The notes under the pieces were generated by a model. It ran no database searches and was not told where the DNA came from. It worked only from the letters and a program-made list of their open reading frames with translations. DNA of 64,000 nucleotides, taken from the NCBI RefSeq assembly GCF_014649655.1, contig NZ_BMTL01000002.1:62001-126000 (forward strand), in the 5' to 3' direction. The translations under genes and the position numbers were made by a program. Within the stretch, counting starts at the first letter, position 1; each line of letters starts with the position of its first letter. This stretch comes from Streptomyces humidus. Lineage in GTDB: Bacteria; Actinomycetota; Actinomycetes; Streptomycetales; Streptomycetaceae. Positions 33,110 through 42,202 of the stretch are shown here, in pieces.

Positions 33110-35704
33110 TCAGACCGCATCTGGGCGATCCGGGCCGGGTGGTTGGGACCGCTCGTGGTCGAGACGCTGTAGCAGTAGCTGTGCTTCGTCGAGCAGGGCC
33201 TGGCCGCGTGCCGTCAGGGCGACCGGCCGTTTGCGGTGGTTGAAGATCGCGAAGCCCGCAGCCGTCTCCAGCTTCTTCAGACGCCCGTTGAGGGAGGTTC
33301 GGGGGATGCCGAGCGTGAGTGCCGCCGCGCGGCGGGTGCGATACCCGGGAAGCAGCAGGGCAGTCCGTAGTTCTTCCAGTGCGCCCGCGCGCGTGCTGAT
33401 CCGTTCCATGTCCGGCGACAGCGGGACGCCGAGGCCGACGAAGGGGCTGGGCTGCCACGCTGGGGGCGCACTGTGGCCAGCCGCGTGGCGGGGAATCTCC
33501 CACGCGTCGAGGAGCTGTGAGACGTTCGTATCGGGTGCGGCCAGTTCGCGGGCGATGTCCGCCACCGTCCTGCCCTTGTCGTGGTACTCGGTACGAAGCC
33601 ATGCCAGGTCGACGGATCGCTTCAGTTCGCCCGGTGCGCGGCGCGGGCGCAGCGGGATGTTCGCCTGCTGCAGCGCGGTCTTGACGATCGACGGGGTGCA
33701 TCCGGCGAGTTCGGCGGTCTGCCGCTGTTGCAGGCGCTGCCGCTGGTAGAGATCGCGCAGCTGGTCGGGTACCAGGTAGCCCTGCCGCGGCGGGCGGGGG
33801 TAGTTGCCTTTGTTGTGTGGGCGGGTCTGGGCGCTCAGACGGCGGTTCTCCATCAGCAGGCGCAGTTGGTGCACCGTGAGGCCGAGCGTCTGGGCGACGT
33901 CCCGGGCGGTGGAGTCGGGGGTCAGCAGTGCGCGGACGCACTCAGTGGGGATGTCGACGAGCGGCTGGGGCGGAGCGATGTCATCGAGCCAGTGTGCCGG
34001 CGGCTCCCACGTCACCGGCTCGTCGGTGACATGGTGGGCGGCGAGGTTGCGGTGCGCCTGCTCGTCGAGGAAGGCGAGGATCTCCGGGTGCGTCCGGTAG
34101 GCGAAGCGGTGTGTCCAGTCGGGTGCGTGGTTACCGGGCAGCGGGTCGGCCCCGAGCAGCAGCCGCCGCAGTTGCCAGCGCAGCCGTTCCAGGTGAACTC
34201 GTTGGAACTGCCGGGTGCCCAGGCTCTTACAGAGACGCCAGTGGGCGTTCTCATCGAGGAGCAACGGATTCATCTCGTCGGCGAACAGGGCCCGGCGGCG
34301 TGCGTAGTCGATCGGTACCTCGTGCGCGTCGAGAACGCGTGCGTAGTGCACCAGGATGCTGCAGATGTGATCGGCGTCGACGAATGCCAGCAGCGACTCC
34401 AGGTTGCTGCGGAACTGCGGGTTGCCCATGATCCGTGCGGCCTGGCGGTGCCCGGCCGGGCCGCCGGGGATGAGCATGAGGCTCGCGCAGGCTCGTCGGA
34501 TGCCCGCGATCCGCGGCTGGTTCGGGCTCTTGGGCGGCAGCAGCCGCAGCGTCCAGGACGGCCAGAGCATCCCGGGCGTCTTGGACGCCCGCACAGTGAT
34601 GTCGGCCTCGTTCAGGTGGGGCTCGGCGGGCTCGGCGGTGGCGGTGCCGTAGCGCAGACGGGCCTTGAGGGTGAGTTGCGGATCGGACGCTGCCAGGATG
34701 CGCCTGACGACGCGCGGGCCCGCGGACGTCCAGTTGCGCAGATACCGTGTCGGATGCTCGCGCAGCTCGCCGGTCTCCTTCTCGGGCGAGAGGCACATCC
34801 ACGCGAAGACCTCGTCGACGAGGGGATGGTCGGGGTCGGTGGCGATGGCGGCAAGGGCGGTCCCGATCGCGACGTTGCGCGCGTCATGAACCTCCCACGA
34901 CGCCTCGTCCCCGCCGAGGGCCCGTCCGCAAGCGTGGACGATGTCCAGGGCGACGGCGGGGACGTCCTCGGGGCGGATGCGGATGCCGCGCAGAGCTCTA
35001 CGGCCCAGATACGACAGCTCACCGGCCCGCTCCAGCGCCGCAGGGCTGTGGTGATCGGCCATGACCGTCGCGTCCACATGGGCCTGGGCGAGCAGGACCG
35101 CCCCGCCGACGCGGAGGCCGACCGCGGGAGCCTTCGTCAGCTCGAACCCGCAGCGCGTCCCGCGCCCGCCGCGGTCGGTCAGGGCGCGGCAGGCTTCCGG
35201 GCGGGGCAGCATGCGGTGGTTCCCGCCACTGGCCACCGGTGGGTGCTTGCCGCAGGCCGGGCAGTGCTCCAGGAGCAGCAGGTTGTGCCGCGTGCAGGCG
35301 AAGGCCCAGCCCAGGCGCCAGTGCAGCTGCCACCGCCACTGGTCGTCTGCCAGGCAGGCGGGGCAGTAACGCGAGGTGGTGCCGTAGACCCGCCAGTGGG
35401 CCGGCGCCGTCAGACGCCGGGTCTGGGCAGCGATGCGCACCAGGGAGCCGTCGAAGCGCTCCAGAGTCATCGACCGCAGCTGCTCGACCTCGACGCCGGT
35501 GCGGGCCTGGAGCAGGCCGGCCTCGTCGTCGTTGAGGCGGCGCACCATCCGGCGCAAGGCGGCGTGCGACAGGCCCAGGTAATCGGCGAAGTCCACAGTG
35601 TGCGTGCGCAGTCGGTGCGCGTACCGCTCCAGCCAACTGTCCAGTGCCTCCCCGGGGGACGGCGCGACGAACAGGGGGATGCGCTCATCCGTCCAGGTGC
35701 TCAC
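33110..35704 (-). CDS. tniQ: TniQ/TnsD-type target selector with multiple HTHs
   Basis: An 864-residue TniQ family protein. The N-terminus shows the TniQ pattern (LFVAPSPGEALDSWLERYAH) and a zinc finger with CPAC, CTRH and CPAC ligands (C114, C117, C137, H140, C148, C151). The C-terminal third is a string of helix-turn-helix units (DVAQTLGLTVHQLRLL, TAELAGCTPSIVKTAL, DIARELAAPDTNVSQLL). It ends in a LysR-like winged helix with RRAAALTLGIPRTSLNGRLK. Its length and C-terminal DNA-binding modules resemble TnsD proteins that choose fixed sites. The GTG start overlaps the tnsC stop (GTGA). Confidence 0.92.
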   Translation of the reverse strand: MSTWTDERIPLFVAPSPGEALDSWLERYAHRLRTHTVDFADYLGLSHAALRRMVRRLNDDEAGLLQARTGVEVEQLRSMTLERFDGSLVRIAAQTRRLTAPAHWRVYGTTSRYCPACLADDQWRWQLHWRLGWAFACTRHNLLLLEHCPACGKHPPVASGGNHRMLPRPEACRALTDRGGRGTRCGFELTKAPAVGLRVGGAVLLAQAHVDATVMADHHSPAALERAGELSYLGRRALRGIRIRPEDVPAVALDIVHACGRALGGDEASWEVHDARNVAIGTALAAIATDPDHPLVDEVFAWMCLSPEKETGELREHPTRYLRNWTSAGPRVVRRILAASDPQLTLKARLRYGTATAEPAEPHLNEADITVRASKTPGMLWPSWTLRLLPPKSPNQPRIAGIRRACASLMLIPGGPAGHRQAARIMGNPQFRSNLESLLAFVDADHICSILVHYARVLDAHEVPIDYARRRALFADEMNPLLLDENAHWRLCKSLGTRQFQRVHLERLRWQLRRLLLGADPLPGNHAPDWTHRFAYRTHPEILAFLDEQAHRNLAAHHVTDEPVTWEPPAHWLDDIAPPQPLVDIPTECVRALLTPDSTARDVAQTLGLTVHQLRLLMENRRLSAQTRPHNKGNYPRPPRQGYLVPDQLRDLYQRQRLQQRQTAELAGCTPSIVKTALQQANIPLRPRRAPGELKRSVDLAWLRTEYHDKGRTVADIARELAAPDTNVSQLLDAWEIPRHAAGHSAPPAWQPSPFVGLGVPLSPDMERISTRAGALEELRTALLLPGYRTRRAAALTLGIPRTSLNGRLKKLETAAGFAIFNHRKRPVALTARGQALLDEAQLLLQRLDHERSQPPGPDRPDAV

Positions 35705-36837
35705 GCCGACCTCTTCTTCCGGCCGGCCTGGCGGGTGGGACGGGTGGTCAGCAGACCGGCCGTGATCGCGGCCTGCAGTTCCTTGCGGGCCTGTTCGGCG
35801 GCGGCGTCGTTCTTCACCATGTTCATCAGCTCCTCATCCAGGCGCTCGGCGCCGGTGCGGATCGCGCGCAGGCAGCCGCGGTTGATCAGCGCCATGAGAG
35901 AGGCGAAGTGGCCGGTGGAGCGGGCGAAGAGGTAGTCCGAGAGGTCCTCGGCGAGCATGCCGGGATGGGCGTCGGCGAGGACGAGCTTGTGCTCGATCGT
36001 CTTGAGTAACAGGCGCCACTGATGGCGGCCCTCGTCGTCATCGACCTGGAAGGGCGGCAGCGTCAGCGCGGTGGTGCGGCGCCCGAACTGGGCGAGCGGG
36101 CTGTTCTTCGGTTCGAAGCCCTCGTGCAGGATGCCGCGCTCCTGGACGCCGACGCCGACGTAGATCAGGGTGAGGGGGAAGACGTTGGAGAGGTACTTCA
36201 GCTGGTTGGCCATGCGGACGGAGTTGGACTTGCTGCCGGCCAGGAAGTGGATGTCGTCGATGATCATGGCGACGGTCTTCATCGACAGCACGGCGTCCAC
36301 GGCCCGCTCGGCCAGCGTGTCGGCGTCCCCCTTGACGGGCAGCCCGTAGAACCGGCAGATCGCCGCGTTCAGACCGCGGATCTGCGTATTGCCGCTCAGC
36401 GCGATGTAGATCACCGGCACCCGCCGGTCCCCGGCCAGTGTGGTCGCCCCGCGCAGCCTCACCTGGCGGCGGAACAGATCGCAGCCGTAGGCGCGCACCG
36501 CCGTGCTCTTACCGAGCCCCGGATGGGCATCGACCAGGGCGGCCGGCTTGGTCTTGTCGCCGTCCTGCCGATTCGACTCGATAATCTCGCGCAGGTCCGC
36601 ATGCAGAGCCAGGAGCTGTGGCGTGTCGATGGGGCCGATGTTGGCGTGCCAGACCTCCCGGCCATCGTTGTACATCAACAGATCCCGCGGCGACAGTCCG
36701 GCGAGTTCTGCCCGGGTGAGCCGCTCGGGCTGGATGCGGTCCGGGCCGTTGACCTCCTGCAGCCAGCCCGGAAGGCGGGTGGGCGAATACTGGCGGTCGT
36801 CGCCCTCGAACAGCCAGGGACTGTCGGCCGTACTCAA
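35701..36837 (-). CDS. tnsC: TnsC/TniB-like AAA+ transposition ATPase
   Basis: A 378-residue AAA+ ATPase that links target selection to the transposase. Walker A is HPGLGKST (residues 105-112), and Walker B is VAMIIDDIHFL with Asp194-Asp195. A C-terminal helical part follows (LSDYLFARSTGHFASLMALI). The TTG start overlaps the tnsB stop as TTGA, and the stop overlaps the tniQ start. Coupling implies fixed stoichiometry. TnsC-type proteins form filaments on DNA and recruit TnsA/TnsB. Confidence 0.92.
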   Translation of the reverse strand: MSTADSPWLFEGDDRQYSPTRLPGWLQEVNGPDRIQPERLTRAELAGLSPRDLLMYNDGREVWHANIGPIDTPQLLALHADLREIIESNRQDGDKTKPAALVDAHPGLGKSTAVRAYGCDLFRRQVRLRGATTLAGDRRVPVIYIALSGNTQIRGLNAAICRFYGLPVKGDADTLAERAVDAVLSMKTVAMIIDDIHFLAGSKSNSVRMANQLKYLSNVFPLTLIYVGVGVQERGILHEGFEPKNSPLAQFGRRTTALTLPPFQVDDDEGRHQWRLLLKTIEHKLVLADAHPGMLAEDLSDYLFARSTGHFASLMALINRGCLRAIRTGAERLDEELMNMVKNDAAAEQARKELQAAITAGLLTTRPTRQAGRKKRSA

Positions 36838-39013
36838 CGGCTCCCCCAGACGTCGGCGTAGTACTCATCCTCATCGACCAGGCCAGCGCTCTCCTCGTCT
36901 GCCGGGGCTGCCTCACACTCCTCGTCCTCGTCGTCGTCCCCGCCCAGGTCCTCACCCACAGGCGCGACCACCTGCAACTCCGGTGCCGGCCCACGGCCGG
37001 CTCCCGCGTCCGGCGAGCTGAGCGCTGCCAGACGGCGCACGGAGGGGAGCTCGGCGATCGCGTCGGCTTCGGGGTCGCCTTCGCCGACCAGCCGCCGACG
37101 GTCCTGCGACAGGCGCACGGCCATACGTCGCTCGGCCCGGTCCACGGTCAGCCCGGCACCCCAGCGTTCCAGCAACTCGATCAGCGCGCGCTTGGTGTCC
37201 GGGAAACGATGCGTGCTGGCCGCGATCCGGCGTGCGTACTTCAACGCTTCCAGGCTGGCAGGCCCGTTCAGGGCCGGGGCGTGCTCCCAGGCCAGGGTGT
37301 GCCACAGGTGAGACTGCTTCGGATCCTGGAAGTAGATCTTCCTGATGTCGGCGCGATCCACGGCGAGGGGCCATTTCCCGGCGTGTTCGCCGCGGTGCGG
37401 GCTGATCCGATTGCGGTAGTCGTCGAGCCCCGCGCCGTTGTAGCGGAGCCCGTTGATCTCCATCCCGTAGTGGTGGATGGGGCGCCACTCCTCTTCCAGG
37501 AACTCGAACGCGAGGCTCGGCCTGGACGGGATGCGCAAGGGCCCCGCCCGGTTCACACCGTGCTCGAACATCTCCAGCGGGCTCAGCTTCAGACCCGGGA
37601 CTTCCGGGACTGTCAGCCCTCGGTGATGCCGCCTGTGATAGATCAAAGTGATCCACTCACGGATGATCATCTCAAGCTCGTCCAGAAAGAAGTACGCCTC
37701 GGCCTCACCTTCTCCCCCCGGCTGTGCACATCCGGCCCCTTGTAGCCCGGAAGTGCAGCCAGAAGCCCCTGGTTCAGCGTTTTGAACCACCGCTCCACCG
37801 GTTTGTCGGTCGGCGTATGGGGGCGAGCCGGCTGCAGCGAGATGTCGAGCTTCGCGCTGACGCTCGCGATGTGGTTCGAGACGTAGATCCGGCCGTGGTC
37901 ATAGATGATCGTCTCCGCCGCGACCGCGGGCAGCAGCGGCTGCCCGTGCGCGTCCACCAGCTTCTGCGCGTCGAACACCACCGTGGATGGAACCCCGCAG
38001 TACGGGAGCGGCTCGCCCGTTGAAGCAGACGGCACCTCCCGCGGTCGGATCGTCTCGAACAGGACACCGGCCACGTCGGTCGACTTCGTCGATACCGGCG
38101 TCAGACGCAACCCGGTGATCACCTTGCTGTAGAGGTCCATGGCGACGGTGAGTTCGCACTGCACCCACCGGCAGGTCACCGGCTCCATTGCGAAGACATC
38201 CAGGCTGTTGGTGTCCAGCACGACGTACTCACCCGGTCGCGTCGCCCGCAGCTTGCCGAAGACCCCCTGGGGACGGTTCGCGATGGACCGCTTCCCCTTC
38301 GTACTGCCCTGGAACGCGTTCGTCCCCCGACCGAGTTCCTTCAGCAGTGCATAGCCCGTGGTCTGCTTCGGAATGCTCACCTCATCACTGCCGTACTTCT
38401 TAGCCAGCCGTTCTTCGATCTCCATCAGCACCAGGCCACGAACCGGGCGGCTGGACTTCTCCAAGCTCCCGATGACCGTGCGTGCCATCTCCAACCAGCG
38501 CGGATCGGCCCGGTCCAGCACGCCTTTGGGCTGGCGCTTGCTCACCAGCCCGGCCGGCCCGTCCCGCTCGACCTTGGACACCCATCGCCGGACCGTTGCC
38601 GGGTCGACTCCCAGCTCGGTGGCCTTTGCCCGGTACCGGTGCATCAAAGGCATCCCTGGCGCATAGTCCGGCCGCGGCTCACCCTCCAAAGCCAACTCGG
38701 AAGAACCGAGTTGAAAGCCGAAGCGAACTTCCTGCACATGCCGAAACCGAACGGTGAGCGCGTCGTCCTCCGCACTACTGAGACCGCCCAGCAACGCTGC
38801 GGCCGCCGGCTCCGCAGGCGAGGTCTCCACCAGGAACTCGGTAGAGGGGTGAGCCAGCAACACCGACAAGTCGACCTGCCGCCACGTGGGGCGGCCCTCC
38901 GCCGACATCTGCTGAAGGAGGATGCGGCGGCCCTCGATCTCCGCGATCGTGAACTGCTCGCCGTCATAGACGAGTGGCAGACCAGTCCGCAGAGTCGTTG
39001 TCCAGGCGTTCAC
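36834..39013 (-). pseudogene. tnsB: TnsB/TniA-like DDE transposase, frameshifted
   Basis: The two pieces add up to a 726-residue rve-type transposase if one base is restored. The N-terminal piece (GTG at 39013) carries an HTH (LGVDPATVRRWVSKVERDG) and the whole catalytic triad: Asp267 in VVLDTNSL, Asp372 in IYDHGRIYVS and Glu407 in PVERWFKTLN, a D-x34-E spacing. The frame breaks at about 37703-37719, at a run of six G, and resumes as EAEAYFFLDELEMIIREW with the C-terminal domain that contacts TnsC. It may be a slippery-site frameshift, a mutation or a sequencing error. If real and not rescued, the element cannot move by itself. Confidence 0.88.
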
Positions 39014-39762
39014 AGTGACCTCCGCAGGACCCAGTCGCCACTCAGCGGACGGGACAAATCAGTGGTCAGCCGCCCAGACCACACCAGCGCCAAGAGCGCT
39101 GGTCGCGCCTCGTGGTCCGGGCGCTCAGCTGCCAGCCGTCGCTCGGCGACACCGAGTCGGTCACCGTCCTGCACGCTTTCCCAAGCGCGCTCGATCTCGG
39201 CCTCCGGCACCACGCCCGGGCGACGGTAGGCCGCCAGGAACCGGACGTTCTCCAAGACCACCCGGTCCGCGCCGGACCAGATCTCGTACTCCCAACCGTG
39301 CCGTTCGACCAGGTCACCCGGCCAAGCCAGCGCCTCCGCAATCTCGGGGTCCGTGAGCCGGTCTGCAGGCTTGACGTTCACCACCCGCACCGCTCCCGAC
39401 TCCATGATCAGCAAGAAGTCCGGCACGTGCCGACGTACTCGATCGCCTACCCGAGCGGTCAGGTGACACGGCTGGGCATGGATCCCCCGCACGGCAGGAT
39501 CCATGTCGGCCAGGAGAAGCCGTGCCAGCTCCAAGCGGCTCTCATACACCACCGGGCCAGCCATCGTTGCCGACGAGTACCGCCCTGAGTAGTGCGCTTG
39601 GCCGTGGACGGAGCGAAACTTCCGCCAGGGAACTGACCATGTGAAATCCGCCAACCGCAGGTCTTTGAACGGGACCTGGCGCACCGACGCGTCGTCGTAA
39701 CGCACCGACGCCATCGGCTGCTTGTACTTCCCGCGGACCCGGGCTGGACTCGAAATGGCCAT
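39010..39762 (-). CDS. tnsA: TnsA-like endonuclease
   Basis: A 250-residue TnsA-type restriction-like nuclease that cuts the 5' strands at the element's ends, giving cut-and-paste movement. The catalytic set is Glu74 (YESRLE), Asp115 (HVPDFL) and Lys131 (VVNVKP). Upstream are the family lead-in SVPWRKFRSVHGQAHYSGRY, and downstream a winged-helix-like C-terminal part that would contact TnsC. ATG start with a weak ribosome binding site. Only 107 bases separate the start from the element's end, and these hold the TnsB sites, so transposase binding probably represses the operon. Confidence 0.92.
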   Translation of the reverse strand: MAISSPARVRGKYKQPMASVRYDDASVRQVPFKDLRLADFTWSVPWRKFRSVHGQAHYSGRYSSATMAGPVVYESRLELARLLLADMDPAVRGIHAQPCHLTARVGDRVRRHVPDFLLIMESGAVRVVNVKPADRLTDPEIAEALAWPGDLVERHGWEYEIWSGADRVVLENVRFLAAYRRPGVVPEAEIERAWESVQDGDRLGVAERRLAAERPDHEARPALLALVWSGRLTTDLSRPLSGDWVLRRSL

Positions 39763-39790
39763 AGGCCGGAAGCTAGTTACCGTGCGGAGT

Positions 39791-39869
39791 CAGTGCGCAC
39801 AGATCCCTGGAATTGCGCATCCGGTGCGCATCTCACGGGTACAGTGTGCATCGGTTCGCGGAACCTACA
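39791..39869 (-). repeat. Transposon right end: terminal inverted repeat and clustered TnsB sites
   Basis: The terminal repeat is 39858-39869. Inside it are four closely spaced copies of a TGCGCA-type site: CAGTGCGCACA (39791-39801), TTGCGCATC (39813-39821), GGTGCGCATCTC (39823-39834) and CAGTGTGCATCG (39842-39853). Dense overlapping sites at one end and sparse sites at the other are the Tn7 pattern. Confidence 0.82.
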
Positions 39870-39874
39870 CCCTC
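39870..39874. repeat. Target site duplication, right copy (CCCTC)
   Basis: Identical to 27896-27900; it directly follows the right terminal inverted repeat. Confidence 0.92.
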
Positions 39875-40111
39875 GGCGCCGGGGCGCCGGCCGACCCGGT
39901 GCGTAGGCGTCAAGGGAAGCGAACAGCCGCTCCGGCCGTCCTCCGCGTCCTCGATCCTCTCCAGCGGCCGACGGGCCAGGACCAGGCCAGAGCCAGGGCC
40001 AGAGCCGGTTGAGTATGCTCGCCGTCATGTCCACGGCAGCCACTCCCGGCCGCCGATCCGCAGGCCCCCGCAAGAGCGGTCCGACCACCCGAGAGCAGCG
40101 AGACGAGCACC

Positions 40112-40744
40112 GTGACCAGCTACGACTACGAGAAGGACGGCGCGGCCATCTATCGCCAGTCCTTCGCCACCATCCGTGCGGAGGCGGACCTCGCGGGCTT
40201 CCCCGCAGACGTCGGACAGGTGGCGGTCCGGATGATCCACGCCTGCGGAATGGTCGATCTCGTCCGCGACCTCGCCTACACGCCCGGTGTGGTGGCCCGA
40301 GCCCGTGAGGCCCTGCGGGCCGGCGCGCCCGTCTTCACGGACGTCCGGATGGTGACCGGCGGGGTGACCCGCAGTCGGCTCCCCGCCGGCAACGACGTGC
40401 TCTGCACGCTGTCCGATCCGGCCGTCCCCGCTCTGGCCGCGCGGCTCGGCACCACGCGCAGCGCCGCAGCGCTGGAGCTGTGGCGGGACCGGCTGGCGGG
40501 TTCGGTCGTCGCCATAGGCAACGCGCCGACCGCCCTCTTCCGTCTCCTGGAGATGATCGAGGAAGGCGCACCCCGGCCCGCCGCCGTGATCGGTGTGCCG
40601 GTCGGGTTCGTCGGGGCGGCCGAGTCCAAAGAGGCCCTGGTCGCCGCCCCGTCCGGGCTGGAGTATCTGACGGTGCGCGGGCGCCGGGGCGGCAGTGCCA
40701 TGGCCGCCGCCGCCGTGAACGCGCTCGCCTGCGAGGAGGAGTGA
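40112..40744 (+). CDS. cobH: Precorrin-8X methylmutase
   Basis: A 210-residue CobH/CbiC family enzyme that moves a methyl group from C-11 to C-12 to give hydrogenobyrinic acid in the aerobic cobalamin route. The catalytic histidine is in [10 protein letters not shown]. Other family blocks are [29 protein letters not shown] and [19 protein letters not shown] start. It is separated from the rest of the chromosome to its left by the Tn7-like element, which ends 243 bases upstream, so its original promoter region may have been disturbed. It converges on cobK. Confidence 0.94.
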   Translation: MTSYDYEKDGAAIYRQSFATIRAEADLAGFPADVGQVAVRMIHACGMVDLVRDLAYTPGVVARAREALRAGAPVFTDVRMVTGGVTRSRLPAGNDVLCTLSDPAVPALAARLGTTRSAAALELWRDRLAGSVVAIGNAPTALFRLLEMIEEGAPRPAAVIGVPVGFVGAAESKEALVAAPSGLEYLTVRGRRGGSAMAAAAVNALACEEE

Positions 40745-40859
40745 GCGACGGAGCGGGTTGAACCGTCGGCGGGGCGCGAGGCAGGTGGAACGTCAGCAGC
40801 GGCGCGAGGCTGGACGGCATCGAGGAGCCCGCGCGGGGACCGGTCGGACCAGTTGCCGA

Positions 40860-41639
40860 TCAGGCCGGTTTCGTACGTGTCCTATCCCGGTCAGGGATCC
40901 GGTCCAGCCATGCTCCGATCCATCGTGCCGCCTCCTGTGGGTCCGGCACGACGGGAACGCCCGCGGGCGCCGGCGGTCTGCGCACCACGACCACGGGCAG
41001 CCCCGCCTCCCGGGCGGCGGTCAGCTTCGGCGCGGTGGCCTCACCCCCGCTGTCCTTGGTCACCAGGACGTCGACGCGATGACGGCGCAGCAGCTCGCGC
41101 TCCCCGTCGAGGGTGAAGGGGCCCCGGTCGAGCAGCACCTCCATGGCGGACGGGCAGGGCGGCTCGGGCGCTTCGACCGAGCGGACCAGGAACCACAGGT
41201 CGTCCAGGCCGGCGAAGGCCGCCAGACTCATCCGTCCGGTGGTGAGGAAGATCCGTCGCCCGAGCGCCGGCAGCAACGCCGCGGCCTCCGCCGGAGAGTT
41301 CGCCTCGTGCCGGCGGTCGCCCTCGACGGGCGCCCAGCCGGGGCGCCGCAGCGCGAGCAGCGGGACCTTCACGGCGGCGGCGGCCGCGGCCGCGTGGAAA
41401 CCGATCGTCCCGGCGAAGGGGTGGGTGGCGTCGACGATCGCGTCGACCGCGTGCTCGCGCAGCCACGCCGTGAGGCCCTCGACCCCGCCGAACCCGCCCA
41501 CGCGGACCTCACCCGGCGGCAGCCGGGGAGCGGCCACCCGTCCGGCGAGCGAGCTGGTCACCTTCAGGTCCGGCACGGCGCGCAGCAGCTCGGCGAGCCG
41601 GCGGGCCTCCGCGGTCCCACCGAGTATCAGTACGTGCAC
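40860..41639 (-). CDS. cobK: Precorrin-6A/cobalt-precorrin-6A reductase
   Basis: A 259-residue NAD(P)H-dependent reductase of the CobK/CbiJ family in cobalamin synthesis. The N-terminal nucleotide-binding motif is VLILGGTAEARRLAELL. Further blocks are AIVDATHPFAGTIG, RIFLTTGRMSLAAF and DVLVTKDSGGEATAPKL. The GTG at 41639 is chosen because the Rossmann motif begins at once; the ORF upstream is low-complexity. It faces cobH with 115 bases between the stops. Confidence 0.93.
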   Translation of the reverse strand: MHVLILGGTAEARRLAELLRAVPDLKVTSSLAGRVAAPRLPPGEVRVGGFGGVEGLTAWLREHAVDAIVDATHPFAGTIGFHAAAAAAAVKVPLLALRRPGWAPVEGDRRHEANSPAEAAALLPALGRRIFLTTGRMSLAAFAGLDDLWFLVRSVEAPEPPCPSAMEVLLDRGPFTLDGERELLRRHRVDVLVTKDSGGEATAPKLTAAREAGLPVVVVRRPPAPAGVPVVPDPQEAARWIGAWLDRIPDRDRTRTKPA

Positions 41640-42202
41640 GAGAGTCCGGCTCCGATCATGAGCGGCGGCGGGTCGGGGGCTGGGAGGACGGAGCAAGCGG
41701 TAGGAGGGGCCACGCGGGGAGACGCAGGGAGACGCAGGGAGACGCAGGGAGACGGTCCGCGGGGCGACGCGGGACCGGACCATGCGCGCTCCACTCAAGC
41801 ACACCGGCCCACGGGTACGCGGTCCCCGGTCCGGGGCCGCCGGCCGGAGTGCGGGATCCGGTTCCCGGGGCTCGCACCGCGCTGCCGCCCGGCGGCGGCC
41901 GCCTGAACCGGGCTCCGGGCGGCGGGACTCGGACCCGCCGCCCGGACCGGGGGCACAAGGCGCCTGTGGTAGCTTGCCGACGCCGGTCGCCCCCGTGTCC
42001 GTACATGCGGGCGCGCTTGACGCGCAGCGGTAAGAGCGGCGGACGGCCCCACCGGCCGCCGACAGCCACCGACCACCTTCGGCTACCGGCCACCTTCGGC
42101 CACAGGCCGAGGCCGCTGACCCCTGTCCACCGGCCGCCCACGACCGGGGCGACCTCGCGGCCGGGAACTCCGCGCATCTGCAAGCACCTGGAGGAGCATC
42201 AC
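41640..42202. other. Long intergenic region with GGGAGACGCA array and a possible B12-element fragment
   Basis: Near 41717-41755 a 10-bp unit (GGGAGACGCA) occurs about four times in tandem, just upstream of cobK. Around 41960-42050 the forward strand has GGTAGCTTGCCGACGCCGG and, about 40 bases later, GACGCGCAGCGGTAAGAGCG. These resemble the 5' arm and the CCGCAGCGGTGAG part of actinobacterial cobalamin riboswitches, but the central B12-box consensus is missing. No gene is seen. Confidence 0.4.

Larger units (their letters stand above)
27901..39869. mobile_element. Complete Tn7-like transposon (11,969 bp)
   Basis: Both ends carry the 12-bp perfect inverted repeat TGTAGGTTCCGC, beginning with the TGT of Tn7/Tn5053-type elements, and are flanked by the same 5 bp (CCCTC). 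Inside are tnsA, tnsB (frameshifted), tnsC and tniQ at the right end. The cargo is an ABC exporter plus a phytoene/squalene-synthase-UppS fusion enzyme, a lipoprotein gene and a decayed remnant. All genes point to the left end. TnsA would let the element cut fully from the donor. The intact ends and duplication show a simple, recent insertion between the FUSC gene and cobH, in intergenic DNA and not at a tRNA or glmS. Confidence 0.95.

Noticed and set aside
33581-35935. 784-codon plus-strand frame opposite tniQ
   Set aside because: Shadow of tniQ; the minus strand carries the zinc-finger and HTH motifs.
29639-39762. CRISPR-associated Tn7-like (CAST) element
   Set aside because: No cas genes or CRISPR repeats were seen inside or beside the element; target choice rests on TniQ.
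27665-40111. Integrative element using a tRNA and a tyrosine integrase
   Set aside because: No integrase or tRNA is present; ends, 5-bp duplication and TnsABC fit Tn7-like transposition instead.
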